Below are positions 45,490-55,185 of a DNA stretch of 64,000 nt, in pieces. Made by a program: the position numbers and the translations under genes. Source of the DNA: Rivularia sp034931125 (GTDB lineage Bacteria > Cyanobacteriota > Cyanobacteriia > Cyanobacteriales > Nostocaceae); assembly GCF_034931125.1 (NCBI RefSeq), contig NZ_JAYGHM010000003.1, positions 1 to 64,000 on the forward strand, given 5' to 3'. The notes under the pieces were generated by a model that worked only from the letters and a program-made list of their open reading frames with translations, ran no database searches and was not told the origin of the DNA. Numbering within the stretch: the first letter of the stretch is position 1; every line of letters starts with the position of its first letter.

Positions 45490-45652
45490 ATTATGTCTTT
45501 ATACAAAAATAATCTAATAACAATTTGGTTTTAAAGGTACTAAATAAATTGGCGCTAATATTTCGAGATATGTTAAAAAATTAAATAGCCTTGAATATCA
45601 ACTTCATTGTTGACTCGTAATGACTTAGCTGGACGTTGGCTATTTACCTAGA

Positions 45653-45672
45653 TAGTGTAATTTATTGTACTA
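45653..45672. promoter_or_regulatory. Possible MarR operator upstream of the regulator gene
   Basis: TAGTGTAATTTATTGTACTA is an imperfect 20-bp palindrome ending 12 bases before the regulator's start codon. MarR proteins commonly bind such sites and repress themselves. Inferred only from position and symmetry. Confidence 0.35.
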
Positions 45673-45684
45673 CATCTCGCATTC

Positions 45685-46194
45685 ATGGTTACATCCCGTG
45701 GTTTACCCAATCATCAAGCACTAGCACAACTTGCTCAACAATTCCCAGAATTAGAGATATCCTCCGTAGAAGCTTGTCTAACTTTCCTAGATACCACCGC
45801 AGAAGTTCACCAAGCAATGGAAGCTCATTTTGCCCGCTATAATCTCTCAATGGGTAAATTCACGCTGCTAATTCAATTATTTGCTGCTTCAGAAAAAGGA
45901 TTAACACCATCCGAATTTGCCGAACGTGCAAATGTGACTCGCGCTACAATCACGGGTCTACTTGATGGATTGGAACGAGAAGATTTAGTTAAACGCCAGC
46001 CTTATCCCCAAGATAGACGCAAGCTGACAATTATTTTGACTAATAAGGGACGCGAGTTAATTACACAAATGCTCCCAGACCATTTTTGTCGCACTACTAA
46101 TATGATGTCCAATCTCACCGCTACGGAGAAGCAAACGTTTATTAAGTTACTTAGTAAGTTAAGCGCTGGAACTTCTGCGATGCGGGATATTTAA
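45685..46194 (+). CDS. MarR-family transcriptional regulator
   Basis: The protein has 169 residues. Winged helix-turn-helix: GLTPSEFAERANVTRATITG (recognition helix) and the wing LVKRQPYPQDRRKLTIILT with the conserved D-R-R. The dimerisation helices are at both ends. MarR proteins respond to small ligands and often control export or modification genes nearby. The glycosyltransferase/acyltransferase operon that converges on it (stop to stop 24 bases) is a plausible target. Confidence 0.88.
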   Translation: MVTSRGLPNHQALAQLAQQFPELEISSVEACLTFLDTTAEVHQAMEAHFARYNLSMGKFTLLIQLFAASEKGLTPSEFAERANVTRATITGLLDGLEREDLVKRQPYPQDRRKLTIILTNKGRELITQMLPDHFCRTTNMMSNLTATEKQTFIKLLSKLSAGTSAMRDI

Positions 46195-46217
46195 GGAATA
46201 AAAAGCATTGAAGTTTT

Positions 46218-47498
46218 TTATTCCAAACCTGTATTTTTATTAGTTAATTGATAGCGATCAATAATTTCTATAGCTCTTTCAACCCCATCTTCTGCGCGAA
46301 TTTTCTCACCCAAAGCTGCTGCACGCTCCTTGATTTTCTCGTCACAAATCGCAATTTCAATAGCAGTCGCTAATTTTTCTACAGTTAGTTCTCTCTGAGG
46401 AATAGGTGCAGGCCCTACACCTAATTCAGCCACTTTTTGCCCCCAAAACGGTTGATCTGCTCCAAAAGGGACAATTATAGAAGGAACCCCAGCCCGCAAT
46501 CCTGCCGCTGTTGTACCAGAACCCCCATGATGAACTACTGCTGCCATTTTAGGGAACAGCCAATTATGAGGAATTGAGTCAATCATAAATACGTTATCTG
46601 GTAAGTCAGTATTGCTCAAAGCTCCCCAGCCTGTAAGTATAATTCCACGCTGTCCGGTACGCTCAAGAGCAGCCAAAATTAACTTTGTCAATGTTTCTGG
46701 ATTGCCACTACGCATACTGCCGAAACCAATGTAAATTGGTGGTTCTCCAGATTCCAAGAAATTTATCAAATCTGCTGGTGGTTGCCAATCTGAGGCAAGC
46801 TCTAAAAACCAGTAACCAGTTACATATGCCGATTCTGACCAATCAGATGGTTTGGGAATTACTGAAGGGCTGTAGCAATAGAAGAAAGGTACCTGCTGCT
46901 GTTGCTGTTGACGATAAGAACCAGTAATAGGCAATGGCAATAGGTTCATAGTTTTTCGCCACTGGTTAATTTTTTTACGAGTAAATTGCCAGCGAAATTC
47001 TTCTTCAAAAATATGGGTTAACCAGTTAAAACTTTGTGGTAATTGAAAATTTGATTGGGTATGGCGGAAAGCATTTGTACGACGTAAAGGTTGAGTATAT
47101 GCTCCGTATGCTAAAATTCCCAATTTTTCAGCAATATGATGACCAGGTAACGCTAATTCTGAATATACAATTGCCTCAGCATCTTGACTACACTCCCAGC
47201 AATCATTCATCAACCGATCTAAACCAGAGGCAAAGGTACGCCAAAATGCGATTTTGAATGAGAGATTTACAGGAATAAGTTTATTTTGAAGTTTTAGTTT
47301 TTCAACTATTTGCTTGAGCAATTCTTGGGGATTATCTCCTATAGCAGCGAATTTTAAACCATAGCTACTAACAAATTTCTCAAAAATAGCATGAGTTGCC
47401 AATCTTACTTCGTGACCTGCCTTTTTTAACCCGACTCCTAAAGCAATGTAAGGTTGCACGCAGCCTCGACTACCAACTGCGATGATTGTAATCTTCAT
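46218..47498 (-). CDS. GT1-family glycosyltransferase (sterol-glucosyltransferase-like)
   Basis: The protein has 426 residues with a GT-B fold. The N-terminus MKITIIAVGSRGCVQPYIAL matches the sterol/UGT type start, and the donor-binding region reads VVHHGGSGTTAAGLRAGVPS, PFGADQPFWGQKVAELGVGP. It would transfer a sugar from a nucleotide donor to a lipid or polyketide. It is the last gene of a three-gene operon with an acyltransferase and another glycosyltransferase upstream. Confidence 0.87.
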   Translation of the reverse strand: MKITIIAVGSRGCVQPYIALGVGLKKAGHEVRLATHAIFEKFVSSYGLKFAAIGDNPQELLKQIVEKLKLQNKLIPVNLSFKIAFWRTFASGLDRLMNDCWECSQDAEAIVYSELALPGHHIAEKLGILAYGAYTQPLRRTNAFRHTQSNFQLPQSFNWLTHIFEEEFRWQFTRKKINQWRKTMNLLPLPITGSYRQQQQQQVPFFYCYSPSVIPKPSDWSESAYVTGYWFLELASDWQPPADLINFLESGEPPIYIGFGSMRSGNPETLTKLILAALERTGQRGIILTGWGALSNTDLPDNVFMIDSIPHNWLFPKMAAVVHHGGSGTTAAGLRAGVPSIIVPFGADQPFWGQKVAELGVGPAPIPQRELTVEKLATAIEIAICDEKIKERAAALGEKIRAEDGVERAIEIIDRYQLTNKNTGLE

Positions 47499-47557
47499 TT
47501 TTTCGCCTTTAAAAAAGTGTTGATTAATATTTTTTACTGAAATTTTGTTTGATACAC

Positions 47558-48877
47558 TTAATCTAAAGATTCCGATTTTAAAGCTTGGAAAATATTGTCT
47601 ATAAAAGAATCTGCTAACAATTGTGCTTTTTTAGAACTGACTAAAGGAACTACATGAGAAAAAGTGCAAAATAGCTGTTCGTGGAAAGTTACTGCACCCA
47701 ACCAAAAAGAACCACCAACCCAATGCTGTCCGGTGGCAAAATATAACTCTTTGAGTTTTAATTCACCATATTTATCGGCTAAATTAAATTGACCGCGATT
47801 TGATATTTCTACTGTATTTTTTCGTCCCATATTATGGTTGGAAAGTTGAGTAATCATATCTTCATTCACATATTGCAATCTTTCACTACAGATATTAGCT
47901 ATAGGAGTTCCTAAACTAATAGAATTTGTGATTTTTGATTTACATTCCCGTGCCAAATCCCAGAATGTAGTATTTTCTTCTAAACTATGAATTTCTTCTA
48001 CTATTGATATAAAGCAACCAATAGATCCAGAAGTTACTTCAGGTTGACAAGATTTCCTTAAACTGACATTTGAACCGCAGGATAAACTTAGCGATATCTG
48101 ATTATTAAAAGCAATTTTTGCCGTTCCTAATAACATTGCAGCACACAAAGCACCATGTATTGTTGTTTTCTGTTGTTTGCAACGTTCTTTCAGTCTTAAA
48201 GTCGTTTCTTTACTAATAATTCGAGTTACAAGATGGGTGCGTCGCTGACTTGCAGGTGCTTCATTCTCAATAATTAACTGCGGCTTTGGAGTTTCTTGGG
48301 CTGGTTTTTGTCCCGCTTCCTCAAAATTATTTTGGACAATGAGATTCTTGTTTAACATCTCTTCGAGTGGAGGTAGAAGTTCCATCGTAGCGATTTCGGA
48401 TATATCCTCTCCAACCGCAATTTTCTCATAATACAACAAGAGGTCATTAATGAAATTCATGCACGATGTACCATCTGCGATCGCGTGATGAAATGTCAAA
48501 ATAATTTCATTAATACCACCACTCGTTGAAGAGCGTAACAAAATCATTCGACAAAGAGGACTGGTATCAGTAGGAAATTTTTGATGTAACTCATCTTCTG
48601 CAACCTGTAGCCATTGATTTTCATCTTGCTTATCTATGACAGACAGGGGTATTTTTATTGTACCTTCCGATTGAAAATAAGCACCATCTTCTAGCTTAAC
48701 GATGTGAACTTGCAACAAAGGATGACGCTTTTGCAGAGCATTGAGAGCTTTTTGAAGTATACTCGCCGAAACTTCTCCTTCAACCCGAGCAACATTAACA
48801 TCAATCATGCCACCTAAATCGTGGATGATATGGAATAAATTCTCTAATAAACCCAGTTTTCTCTTAAATAAATTCAT
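47558..48877 (-). CDS. Condensation-domain-like acyltransferase (PapA5/alcohol O-acetyltransferase type)
   Basis: The protein has 439 residues. The catalytic motif HHxxxDG is present as FHHAIADGTSCMNF (~145). The second structural motif of the family (DFGWG) is not obvious near the end, where NRGQFNLADKYGELKL stands. The family esterifies alcohols or amines with acyl groups from CoA or carrier proteins. Between two glycosyltransferases, it probably acylates a sugar or lipid alcohol to make an acylated glycolipid. Confidence 0.8.
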   Translation of the reverse strand: MNLFKRKLGLLENLFHIIHDLGGMIDVNVARVEGEVSASILQKALNALQKRHPLLQVHIVKLEDGAYFQSEGTIKIPLSVIDKQDENQWLQVAEDELHQKFPTDTSPLCRMILLRSSTSGGINEIILTFHHAIADGTSCMNFINDLLLYYEKIAVGEDISEIATMELLPPLEEMLNKNLIVQNNFEEAGQKPAQETPKPQLIIENEAPASQRRTHLVTRIISKETTLRLKERCKQQKTTIHGALCAAMLLGTAKIAFNNQISLSLSCGSNVSLRKSCQPEVTSGSIGCFISIVEEIHSLEENTTFWDLARECKSKITNSISLGTPIANICSERLQYVNEDMITQLSNHNMGRKNTVEISNRGQFNLADKYGELKLKELYFATGQHWVGGSFWLGAVTFHEQLFCTFSHVVPLVSSKKAQLLADSFIDNIFQALKSESLD

Positions 48878-48902
48878 CTCGCTTAAATCCTACTCCAAGC
48901 TT

Positions 48903-50180
48903 TTATACACGAGCTAAAACCGGCTTCCCCGTAGACACCGCCTGCTCGATAATATCGGCAGCTTTCTTCACCCCACCTGCTTGCTTAATCGCCTCTTGCA
49001 GCCGTAAAGCATTCTTTTTATAAGAATCTTCCGTTAAAACCTGCTTAACAGCCTTCTGTAATCTTTCTACGCTCAATTTCTTTAGAGGTACAACCTCTCC
49101 TACTCCCGTCCAGGCTACTCGCGCTGCTATTCCCGGCTGGTCGTTAGCAACCGGAATTGCCACCATTGGCACTCCATTAGTTAAACATTCCAAGGTAGTA
49201 TTCATACCTGCATGAGTAATAGTTAGAGTTGCTTTTTGCAAGAGTTCTAGTTGAGGTGCATAGCTTACAACCAAAGGATTTCCCGGTAATTCTGGTAATG
49301 ATTCCGGGGTCGCTGAACCCCCCAAAGTAATCACTAATTGAGCATCCAATCCCTCACAAGCTGAAGCAATTTTCTCAAATACATTAATCAAACGATTTTG
49401 CAAAGTCCCCATCGAAGCGTAAATCAAAGGTTGTCCGGTCAATTTTTCCCAAGGAAAAGCAACTGGTTCGCGACTAGCTGAATAATGATAGGGACCAGTA
49501 AAATGAAACCACTTGGGTAAAGTTGTCCTAGTAAATTCAAATTCAGCAGGTTGATGACTAATTTGAGCTAATGGTGAATAGATTTTGTTAACGCTCGAAT
49601 GCAAAGGTAAATTCCACTTTTGACGATACTCGGTCAGTACGTCATATCTTGGTTTAACAATCTGACTGAGTATTTTATAACCCAGCTGATTACGTAAACG
49701 CCCCCACCAAGTAGGACTATACTTCCATGTGGTACTAAAAGGAGGAATATCGGGGTCTCTATTGAGTACTACCGCACTGCATACCGTAACGAATGGAATA
49801 CCAGTCAATTCAGCAACTGTTCCTGCTTCTGAAGACGTTTGATCCACTAAAAGTGCTTCGATACCAGCTTCTTTAATTACTTGCGGAGCATCTCTAAGAA
49901 CACTTATTGCTGAATCTTTAAATAGTTCTATCGTGTATTTTAATGCAGCCAAATCACTGAGTTTACCGAGTTCTGCAAAACGTTCTTTCAGGCTTCCTAA
50001 AGGAAATATATCCTCACCAATTGGCTTAAATTCCAATCCTGCTGTAGTAACTTTCTTTTGACCATCTAGTGATGCAATGACTGTGACGCTGTGACCGCGA
50101 AGCAGCAGTTCTTTTCCTAATGGAATGAAAGTATTGAGGTGTCCAGATTCAGCAGGACAAATGATACCGAAATGAGTCAT
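48903..50180 (-). CDS. MGT-type glycosyltransferase (CrtX-like)
   Basis: The ATG at 50180 (MTHFGIICPAESGHLN) is preceded by GTGGAGAC, a good Shine-Dalgarno, so I prefer it to the GTG at 50195. It has 425 residues. The C-terminal donor site LTITHAGMNTTLECLTNGVP, then MVAIPVANDQPGIAARVAW is typical of MGT/UGT and zeaxanthin glucosyltransferases. The acceptor may be a carotenoid, sterol-like triterpenoid or lipid. First gene of the three-gene operon, with 25 and 59 bases between the genes. Confidence 0.87.
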   Translation of the reverse strand: MTHFGIICPAESGHLNTFIPLGKELLLRGHSVTVIASLDGQKKVTTAGLEFKPIGEDIFPLGSLKERFAELGKLSDLAALKYTIELFKDSAISVLRDAPQVIKEAGIEALLVDQTSSEAGTVAELTGIPFVTVCSAVVLNRDPDIPPFSTTWKYSPTWWGRLRNQLGYKILSQIVKPRYDVLTEYRQKWNLPLHSSVNKIYSPLAQISHQPAEFEFTRTTLPKWFHFTGPYHYSASREPVAFPWEKLTGQPLIYASMGTLQNRLINVFEKIASACEGLDAQLVITLGGSATPESLPELPGNPLVVSYAPQLELLQKATLTITHAGMNTTLECLTNGVPMVAIPVANDQPGIAARVAWTGVGEVVPLKKLSVERLQKAVKQVLTEDSYKKNALRLQEAIKQAGGVKKAADIIEQAVSTGKPVLARV

Positions 50181-50533
50181 TAGTTTTGTCTCCACAGAAA
50201 ATTGGTTGTCAACTTTTAGCTTGGAGCAGGTAAAGTTCGGTGAATTATTGCTTCAAAAATTTTCAGCATTCAGTTAGGAGTATCTCACAAAGTGGTACTA
50301 GCTTTGCCTTTGAAAATAAATGGCTAAATAGTCGCAAAAAAGCCAATAAAGTCGTAATTATGCGGATTTTTTGATGATTTCAGCCAGCAAAAAATATCTA
50401 GTCTAAAGTCTAGTATTTTTATAAACATGATTCTATAATTTAGTTAGCCACCTAACTATTTGCCAACTAATTAATAATTGCTACTACTTCAGGGGTGGCA
50501 CTACAAGAATTTATTTATCAAATAATCAAAAAA
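50181..50533. other. Divergent promoter region
   Basis: No gene is present. It separates the glycosyltransferase operon (left, minus) from the DUF2269 gene (right, plus). It contains GTCTAAAGTCTAGTAT at 50401 and the inverted repeat described separately. Confidence 0.4.
50441..50458. promoter_or_regulatory. Inverted repeat TAGTTAG-N4-CTAACTA, possible operator
   Basis: A perfect 7-bp inverted repeat around CCAC, in the divergent promoter region. It could be the MarR site controlling the glycolipid operon and the DUF2269 gene. Inference. Confidence 0.35.
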
Positions 50534-51058
50534 ATGAAAAAGCTAAATGTCAAACAAAAGCAATGGTTAATCACCCTTCACGTTGCATTTGCGGCAATGT
50601 GGTTTGGTACCGCTTTGTGCATGATTGCGATCGCGCTGATGAATCGCAATACTCCCAACGGTGATGAACTTTACGCGATTAACTCGGTGTTGAAGCTATT
50701 AGATGATGTTGTCATAATTCCCAGTGCAATTCTATCTTTACTTAGCGGTGCTTTACTTTGCTGGCTGACGATTTGGGGATTTTTTAAGCATTACTGGGTG
50801 ATCGCAAAATGGATTGGAACTGTAACGCTGATTGTAGCTGGTACCATATGGCTGGGACCGTGGACGAATACTATGACGGCAATTTCCGCAGCATCAAGGT
50901 TACAAGCATTGCAAAATCCTTTATACGTATTTGACCACAAAGCGGTTTTAATTGGTGCGATCGCTCAAACTTCTGCTCTTTTATTAATTATTGCTATTTC
51001 ATTTGTGAAACCTTGGGGTAAAAATGTCAAGATTCAAAAACAAGCGTCAGAGACTTAG
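50534..51058 (+). CDS. DUF2269-type integral membrane protein
   Basis: I take ATG 50534 (MKKLNVKQKQWLITLHVAF); a GTG at 50495 is possible. It has 174 residues with four membrane segments (~10-35, 58-80, 90-110, 132-152). The pattern LHVAFAAMWFGTALCMIA and later DDVVIIPSAILSLLSGALL fits the predicted integral membrane family DUF2269. Role unknown. It is divergent from the glycosyltransferase operon. Confidence 0.7.
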   Translation: MKKLNVKQKQWLITLHVAFAAMWFGTALCMIAIALMNRNTPNGDELYAINSVLKLLDDVVIIPSAILSLLSGALLCWLTIWGFFKHYWVIAKWIGTVTLIVAGTIWLGPWTNTMTAISAASRLQALQNPLYVFDHKAVLIGAIAQTSALLLIIAISFVKPWGKNVKIQKQASET

Positions 51059-51107
51059 TAAATTTAAAAGCCGATAAAACCAGAGAATATGGAGTTAGAA
51101 TAAATAC

Positions 51108-51153
51108 AAAAAAATCAAGGATGAAGATTAAAACCGTTAACTTCATCCTTGAT
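51108..51153 (-). terminator. Strong terminator for prs
   Basis: ATCAAGGATGAAG and CTTCATCCTTGAT form a perfect 13-bp stem; on the minus strand it is followed by seven T. It also closes the DUF2269 gene from the other side. Confidence 0.88.
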
Positions 51154-51177
51154 ATTTGATCGCTTAAGATTAATTAT

Positions 51178-52194
51178 TTAACGGAACATACTGCTGACAG
51201 AATTATCTTCGTGAATCCGCCAGATCGTTTCTCCGAAAATATTAGCAACTGAAAGCTTTACTAGCTGGGGGAAGTTTTGACTATCATTCAAAGGAATTGT
51301 ATTAGTAACAATCACTTCTTCAAATAAACCGCTAGAAAGCCTTTCAATTGCAGGTGGAGAGAATACAGCATGAGTCGCACAAGCATATACCTGACGCGCT
51401 CCTTGTTCGCGCAGTAAACGCGCTCCCTCAGTGATGGTTCCGGCGGTATCAATCATGTCGTCAACTAATACCGCTGTTTTACCTTTAACGTCACCAATGA
51501 CATTCAAGACTTCAGCTACATTATGTGCTTGACGGCGTTTGTCGATAATCGCCAAAGGTGCATCATTGAGCTTTTTCGCAAATGACCTAGCCCTAGCAAC
51601 ACCACCCACATCTGGGGAAACAACCACAAGATCGGACAAGTCCTTACTCGCCAAATATTCTAAAATTACCGGCAAACTGTAAACATGATCTAGGGGAATA
51701 TCAAAATAACCCTGTATTTGTGCCGAATGTAAATCCATCGCCAAAATCCGGTTTGCACCTGCTTGGGTAATTAGGTTTGCTACCAGTTTGGCTGTAATTG
51801 ACTCTCGTCCCGCAGTTTTTCGATCTGCACGAGCATAGCCATAGTAAGGAAGTACTGCTGTCACCTGTCGCGCAGAAGCCCGACGACAAGCGTCAATCAT
51901 AATTAGCAATTCCATCAAATTGTCGTTCACAGGATTGCAAGAGGGCTGGATTAGATAGACATCGCAGCCCCGAATTGATTCCTGTATTTGAACGTAAATT
52001 TCCCCATCTGCAAACCTTTTACGAATCATTGGACCCAAGTCCATACCCAAATAGCGAGCAATTTCTTGGGATAATTGTAAGTTTGCAGAGCCTGAGAACA
52101 ATCGCAGACGATGATTTTCTGTCAGCCCCGTTGGAGTTGGTTGCATTTTTAAAGTGGCAGTACTCAGCACAGCCGCTCCTCGTTGTGCATTCAT
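51178..52194 (-). CDS. prs: Ribose-phosphate pyrophosphokinase (PRPP synthase)
   Basis: The ATG 52194 (MNAQRGAAVLS) gives 338 residues; a longer frame to 52293 adds 33 unlikely residues. Signatures: RFADGEIYVQIQESIRG, ACRRASARQVTAVLPYYGYA, the catalytic DLHSAQIQGYFDIPLDHVY, and the PRPP loop VLVDDMIDTAGT. It makes PRPP from ribose 5-phosphate and ATP for nucleotide, His and Trp synthesis. Confidence 0.94.
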   Translation of the reverse strand: MNAQRGAAVLSTATLKMQPTPTGLTENHRLRLFSGSANLQLSQEIARYLGMDLGPMIRKRFADGEIYVQIQESIRGCDVYLIQPSCNPVNDNLMELLIMIDACRRASARQVTAVLPYYGYARADRKTAGRESITAKLVANLITQAGANRILAMDLHSAQIQGYFDIPLDHVYSLPVILEYLASKDLSDLVVVSPDVGGVARARSFAKKLNDAPLAIIDKRRQAHNVAEVLNVIGDVKGKTAVLVDDMIDTAGTITEGARLLREQGARQVYACATHAVFSPPAIERLSSGLFEEVIVTNTIPLNDSQNFPQLVKLSVANIFGETIWRIHEDNSVSSMFR

Positions 52195-53383
52195 GGCAAT
52201 TTTATCATTAATATTTTGCTTATTGAACTTAGATAATCGCGCATAATTAAATTTCAGATCTTCATTCCTACAAAGGTTTAGATGCTGAAACATTCCCCCA
52301 CCAAGCTACGCATTTCTATGAATTTTCTAATCATCGAAGATAAATAAACCACTGTCAGCTTAACTGATATCAACTAGTTTAACCAGACCTATTTTTAGTT
52401 TTTGATTCTAAAAAGAAAAATCATATCCGAATATTAATTTAGCTTTAACCAACTTTGGGGGTTAAAGTCCCCTGCTTCTACAAGCAGCACGTTTTACGTC
52501 GGGGTAAAATCCCCGTTGCAAAACTCAATTACGAATTACGAATTACGTTCACCTTTCTGTGTTCCCGTTCACCGCAAGGTGTCCCGTAGGGAAGGGTATT
52601 ACGAATTATTTTAACCTCCTATTTTTACAGGTTTTACAAAAGTCCAAAAATCGCATTCCAAGTTTACTTAGACGTAAAAGTATATTTTATTTTATTTAAA
52701 TTTCTTTAATTCCTAACTATTGATAACTGGAAATGGTATGAGACTTTTAACATTAGCTTCATTCACTTAATTCGCAATCAATGTATTAATATATGAATGT
52801 ATTTGTCTTTTTGAGTATAACTACTTATATTATATAAATTCTACAATAATTAAATATTTTAGAATATTAATGGTGTTATGGAGTCTCTATCACTGATAGG
52901 TTTAATGTGACAATTTTAACATTTCTATGGATTAGGTGTGCGGCTATACTTTCAGGTCTCCGTATTAGTAGGTTATGAATTTTATTGGTTTAGCCCTGTC
53001 CGAGTGCTTGTCAACACCATTAATGGCGGAGAATTTTCCATGAATGCTGCGATTACAGGCAATATTTGAGGGAACCCATAGTAAGTTGGATTGAGTCGAA
53101 TAACTGATAAAAACATCGATCTAAATATAGTATTTGCCTAAAATGTCTACGCTTATCTTATTCTCAAGACAATTAAGTAGTTATCTTTACCTGTTAACCC
53201 CCTAACCTTAATTTTCTCTTAAAGGTCGCTTATGTATCTTTTTAAATATTGGGAAATTAGACAAAATGTGAGAATCAAGAAACCTTTGCGACAACGCGAT
53301 CGCGAAGGAACTGCACATCACACAGACTTACGGGGTGCAATTAAATTCTTCTATTTAAGCTATTACACAAAAATTACTCGACT
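52195..53383. other. Long intergenic region, possibly with a structured RNA
   Basis: No convincing protein gene lies in ~1190 bases. It holds a GGGGTTAAAGTCCCCTGCTTC / GGGGTAAAATCCCCG hairpin repeat (52454-52520), ACGAATT tandem units (52530-52550), a tetO-like palindrome at 52887-52899, and a GC-richer island at 52926-53090 that could be a small RNA. The short frame at 53232 is not protein-like. Confidence 0.4.
52884..52902. promoter_or_regulatory. TetR-operator-like palindrome
   Basis: TCTCTATCACTGATAGGTT contains the perfect palindrome CTATCA-C-TGATAG (52887-52899), nearly identical to the operator of the Tet repressor. No tetR gene is in the window. It may be a site for a TetR-family regulator, or chance. 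Confidence 0.35.
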
Positions 53384-55048
53384 ATGCAACCACCAATTAG
53401 TGCTGACACTGTATTACAAAATCGTTATAAAGTTACTAAAATTTTGGGTCAAGGGGGATTCGGTAGAACCTATTTAGCGGAAGACCAAAGACGCTTTAAT
53501 GAACTTTGCGCGATTAAGGAGTTGATTCCCAACGCTACAGGAACTTCTGCTTGGGAAAAAGCGCAGGAGCTTTTTAATAGAGAAGCGGCTATTTTGTATC
53601 AAATTCAGCATCCGCAAATCCCGCAATTTCGAGAAAAGTTTGAACAAGACCAGCGATTATTTTTAGTCCAGGATTATGTCGAGGGGAAAACTTACTACGA
53701 GTTACTCGAAGAACGCAAAGCTGTAGGTGGTGCTTTTACGGAAGCGGAAGTGTTGCGATTGATGGGTTCTCTGCTACCAGTATTAGATTATCTTCACGGT
53801 AAAGGAATTATCCATCGCGATATTTCACCGGATAATATTATGATGCGTCAAAGTGATAAGTTGCCGGTTTTAATTGATTTTGGAGTAGTTAAGGAATTAG
53901 CGACTCGATTAAGTACGCAAAATATCACACCTCAAACGTATGTGGGGAAACCAGGTTATTCCCCCAGCGAACAAATTCAAACGGGTCAAGCTTATCCCAG
54001 CAGCGATTTATATGCTTTAGCGGTGAGTGCGATCGTTTTGCTGACTGCAAAGGAAACCACGGAATTATTTGACGACAATCTGTTAGTTTGGAATTGGCAG
54101 CGCTGGGTAACGGTTAATCCCCGATTTGCTCAAATTTTGAATCGAATGTTGAGTCATAAACCGGGTGGTCGCTATCAAAGTGTTAGGGAAGTAATTGAAG
54201 CATTAGATACTTTAAATCAATCTACCCCACCTAAACCCGATGTATCAAGAATGCAAACAGTTGCTGTTGGTGGGAGACCTGTCCCAGTACAGCCACCACC
54301 TCGTCATCCAGCACCCGTACCACCCTCTCAAGACCACCAGGTTGTAGATAATCCCTTGGCGGTAGGAGCGATCGCAGCAGCTGTAGTAGCATTAGCAGGA
54401 TTAGGTTCTTGGGCTTTGGTGAGAAGTATTCGCAATGCATCAAATCAAACGCAATCTCCCCCCGCACAAACATTTGCGACACCCTTTTTAACACCAACAC
54501 CGACACCTAATAACGAACCGATTGTTTTTAGCAAGCGACTGAATTTGGGTCCTTCTGATACAGCCACCATTAGAGGCAAATTGAAAGCCAACGAAACGAT
54601 TCAGTACACTTTTGACGGTCAAGAAGAACAAGGTTTAACAGCAGTATTAGTTCAAGAAAACGGTGTTTCGCTATCAGTTTTAGGTCCAAATCAAGAACTG
54701 ATTGATAATGCAGCGAAGCAAGTAAGTTTTTATGAAGGAAAATTACCTTTTACTGGTAAATATACTATTGAGTTAACCAATCTTCCAGAGATTCAAGAAG
54801 CTCAGTATACTTTGAGAGTTCGATTGAAAGAACCAGTTGTGGCTACACCTACACCTACACCGACACCAATTGAGGAAAATACGCCGTCTCCAACAGTAGA
54901 AACACCGACACCACCGACAAACTCCCCCGGTCTACGTCTACCACCGATCGAGGTTCCTTCCATTCTCAAACCAACTCCTTCTGAGGAACAAAATAGCCCT
55001 ACTGTGGAACCAACACCGGAATCTGAATCGAATTCGACAATTCCTTAA
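53384..55048 (+). CDS. Ser/Thr protein kinase with membrane segment and extracytoplasmic PPC-like domain
   Basis: The protein has 554 residues. Kinase domain ~12-275: glycine loop LGQGGFGRTYLAED, ATP Lys in CAIKEL, IIHRDISPDNIM (catalytic Asp), LIDFGVVKEL. Then a Pro-rich linker, one membrane segment (~325-346) and outside a beta domain (~375-485) like the pre-peptidase C-terminal type, ending in a Pro/Thr-rich tail with TPTPTP repeats. It is a Hanks-type sensor kinase of cyanobacterial layout. It stands alone. Confidence 0.9.
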   Translation: MQPPISADTVLQNRYKVTKILGQGGFGRTYLAEDQRRFNELCAIKELIPNATGTSAWEKAQELFNREAAILYQIQHPQIPQFREKFEQDQRLFLVQDYVEGKTYYELLEERKAVGGAFTEAEVLRLMGSLLPVLDYLHGKGIIHRDISPDNIMMRQSDKLPVLIDFGVVKELATRLSTQNITPQTYVGKPGYSPSEQIQTGQAYPSSDLYALAVSAIVLLTAKETTELFDDNLLVWNWQRWVTVNPRFAQILNRMLSHKPGGRYQSVREVIEALDTLNQSTPPKPDVSRMQTVAVGGRPVPVQPPPRHPAPVPPSQDHQVVDNPLAVGAIAAAVVALAGLGSWALVRSIRNASNQTQSPPAQTFATPFLTPTPTPNNEPIVFSKRLNLGPSDTATIRGKLKANETIQYTFDGQEEQGLTAVLVQENGVSLSVLGPNQELIDNAAKQVSFYEGKLPFTGKYTIELTNLPEIQEAQYTLRVRLKEPVVATPTPTPTPIEENTPSPTVETPTPPTNSPGLRLPPIEVPSILKPTPSEEQNSPTVEPTPESESNSTIP

Positions 55049-55185
55049 GTAGGGAGTAGGGAGTAGGGAGTAGGAAATGGTTCTATTGGTAATTCCAAAA
55101 ATTCGCGATCGCAACGTAAGATGATTAAATAAAGCAAAAACTGTCACAGAAAGCTCAAGCGTAATCCAAAATCTAAAATCTAAAA

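Noticed and set aside
46685..47257. Plus-strand frames opposite the glycosyltransferase gene
   Set aside because: Shadows of the real gene in other frames.
53232..53477. 81-codon frame before the kinase gene
   Set aside because: Overlaps the kinase start in another frame and has no protein-like pattern.
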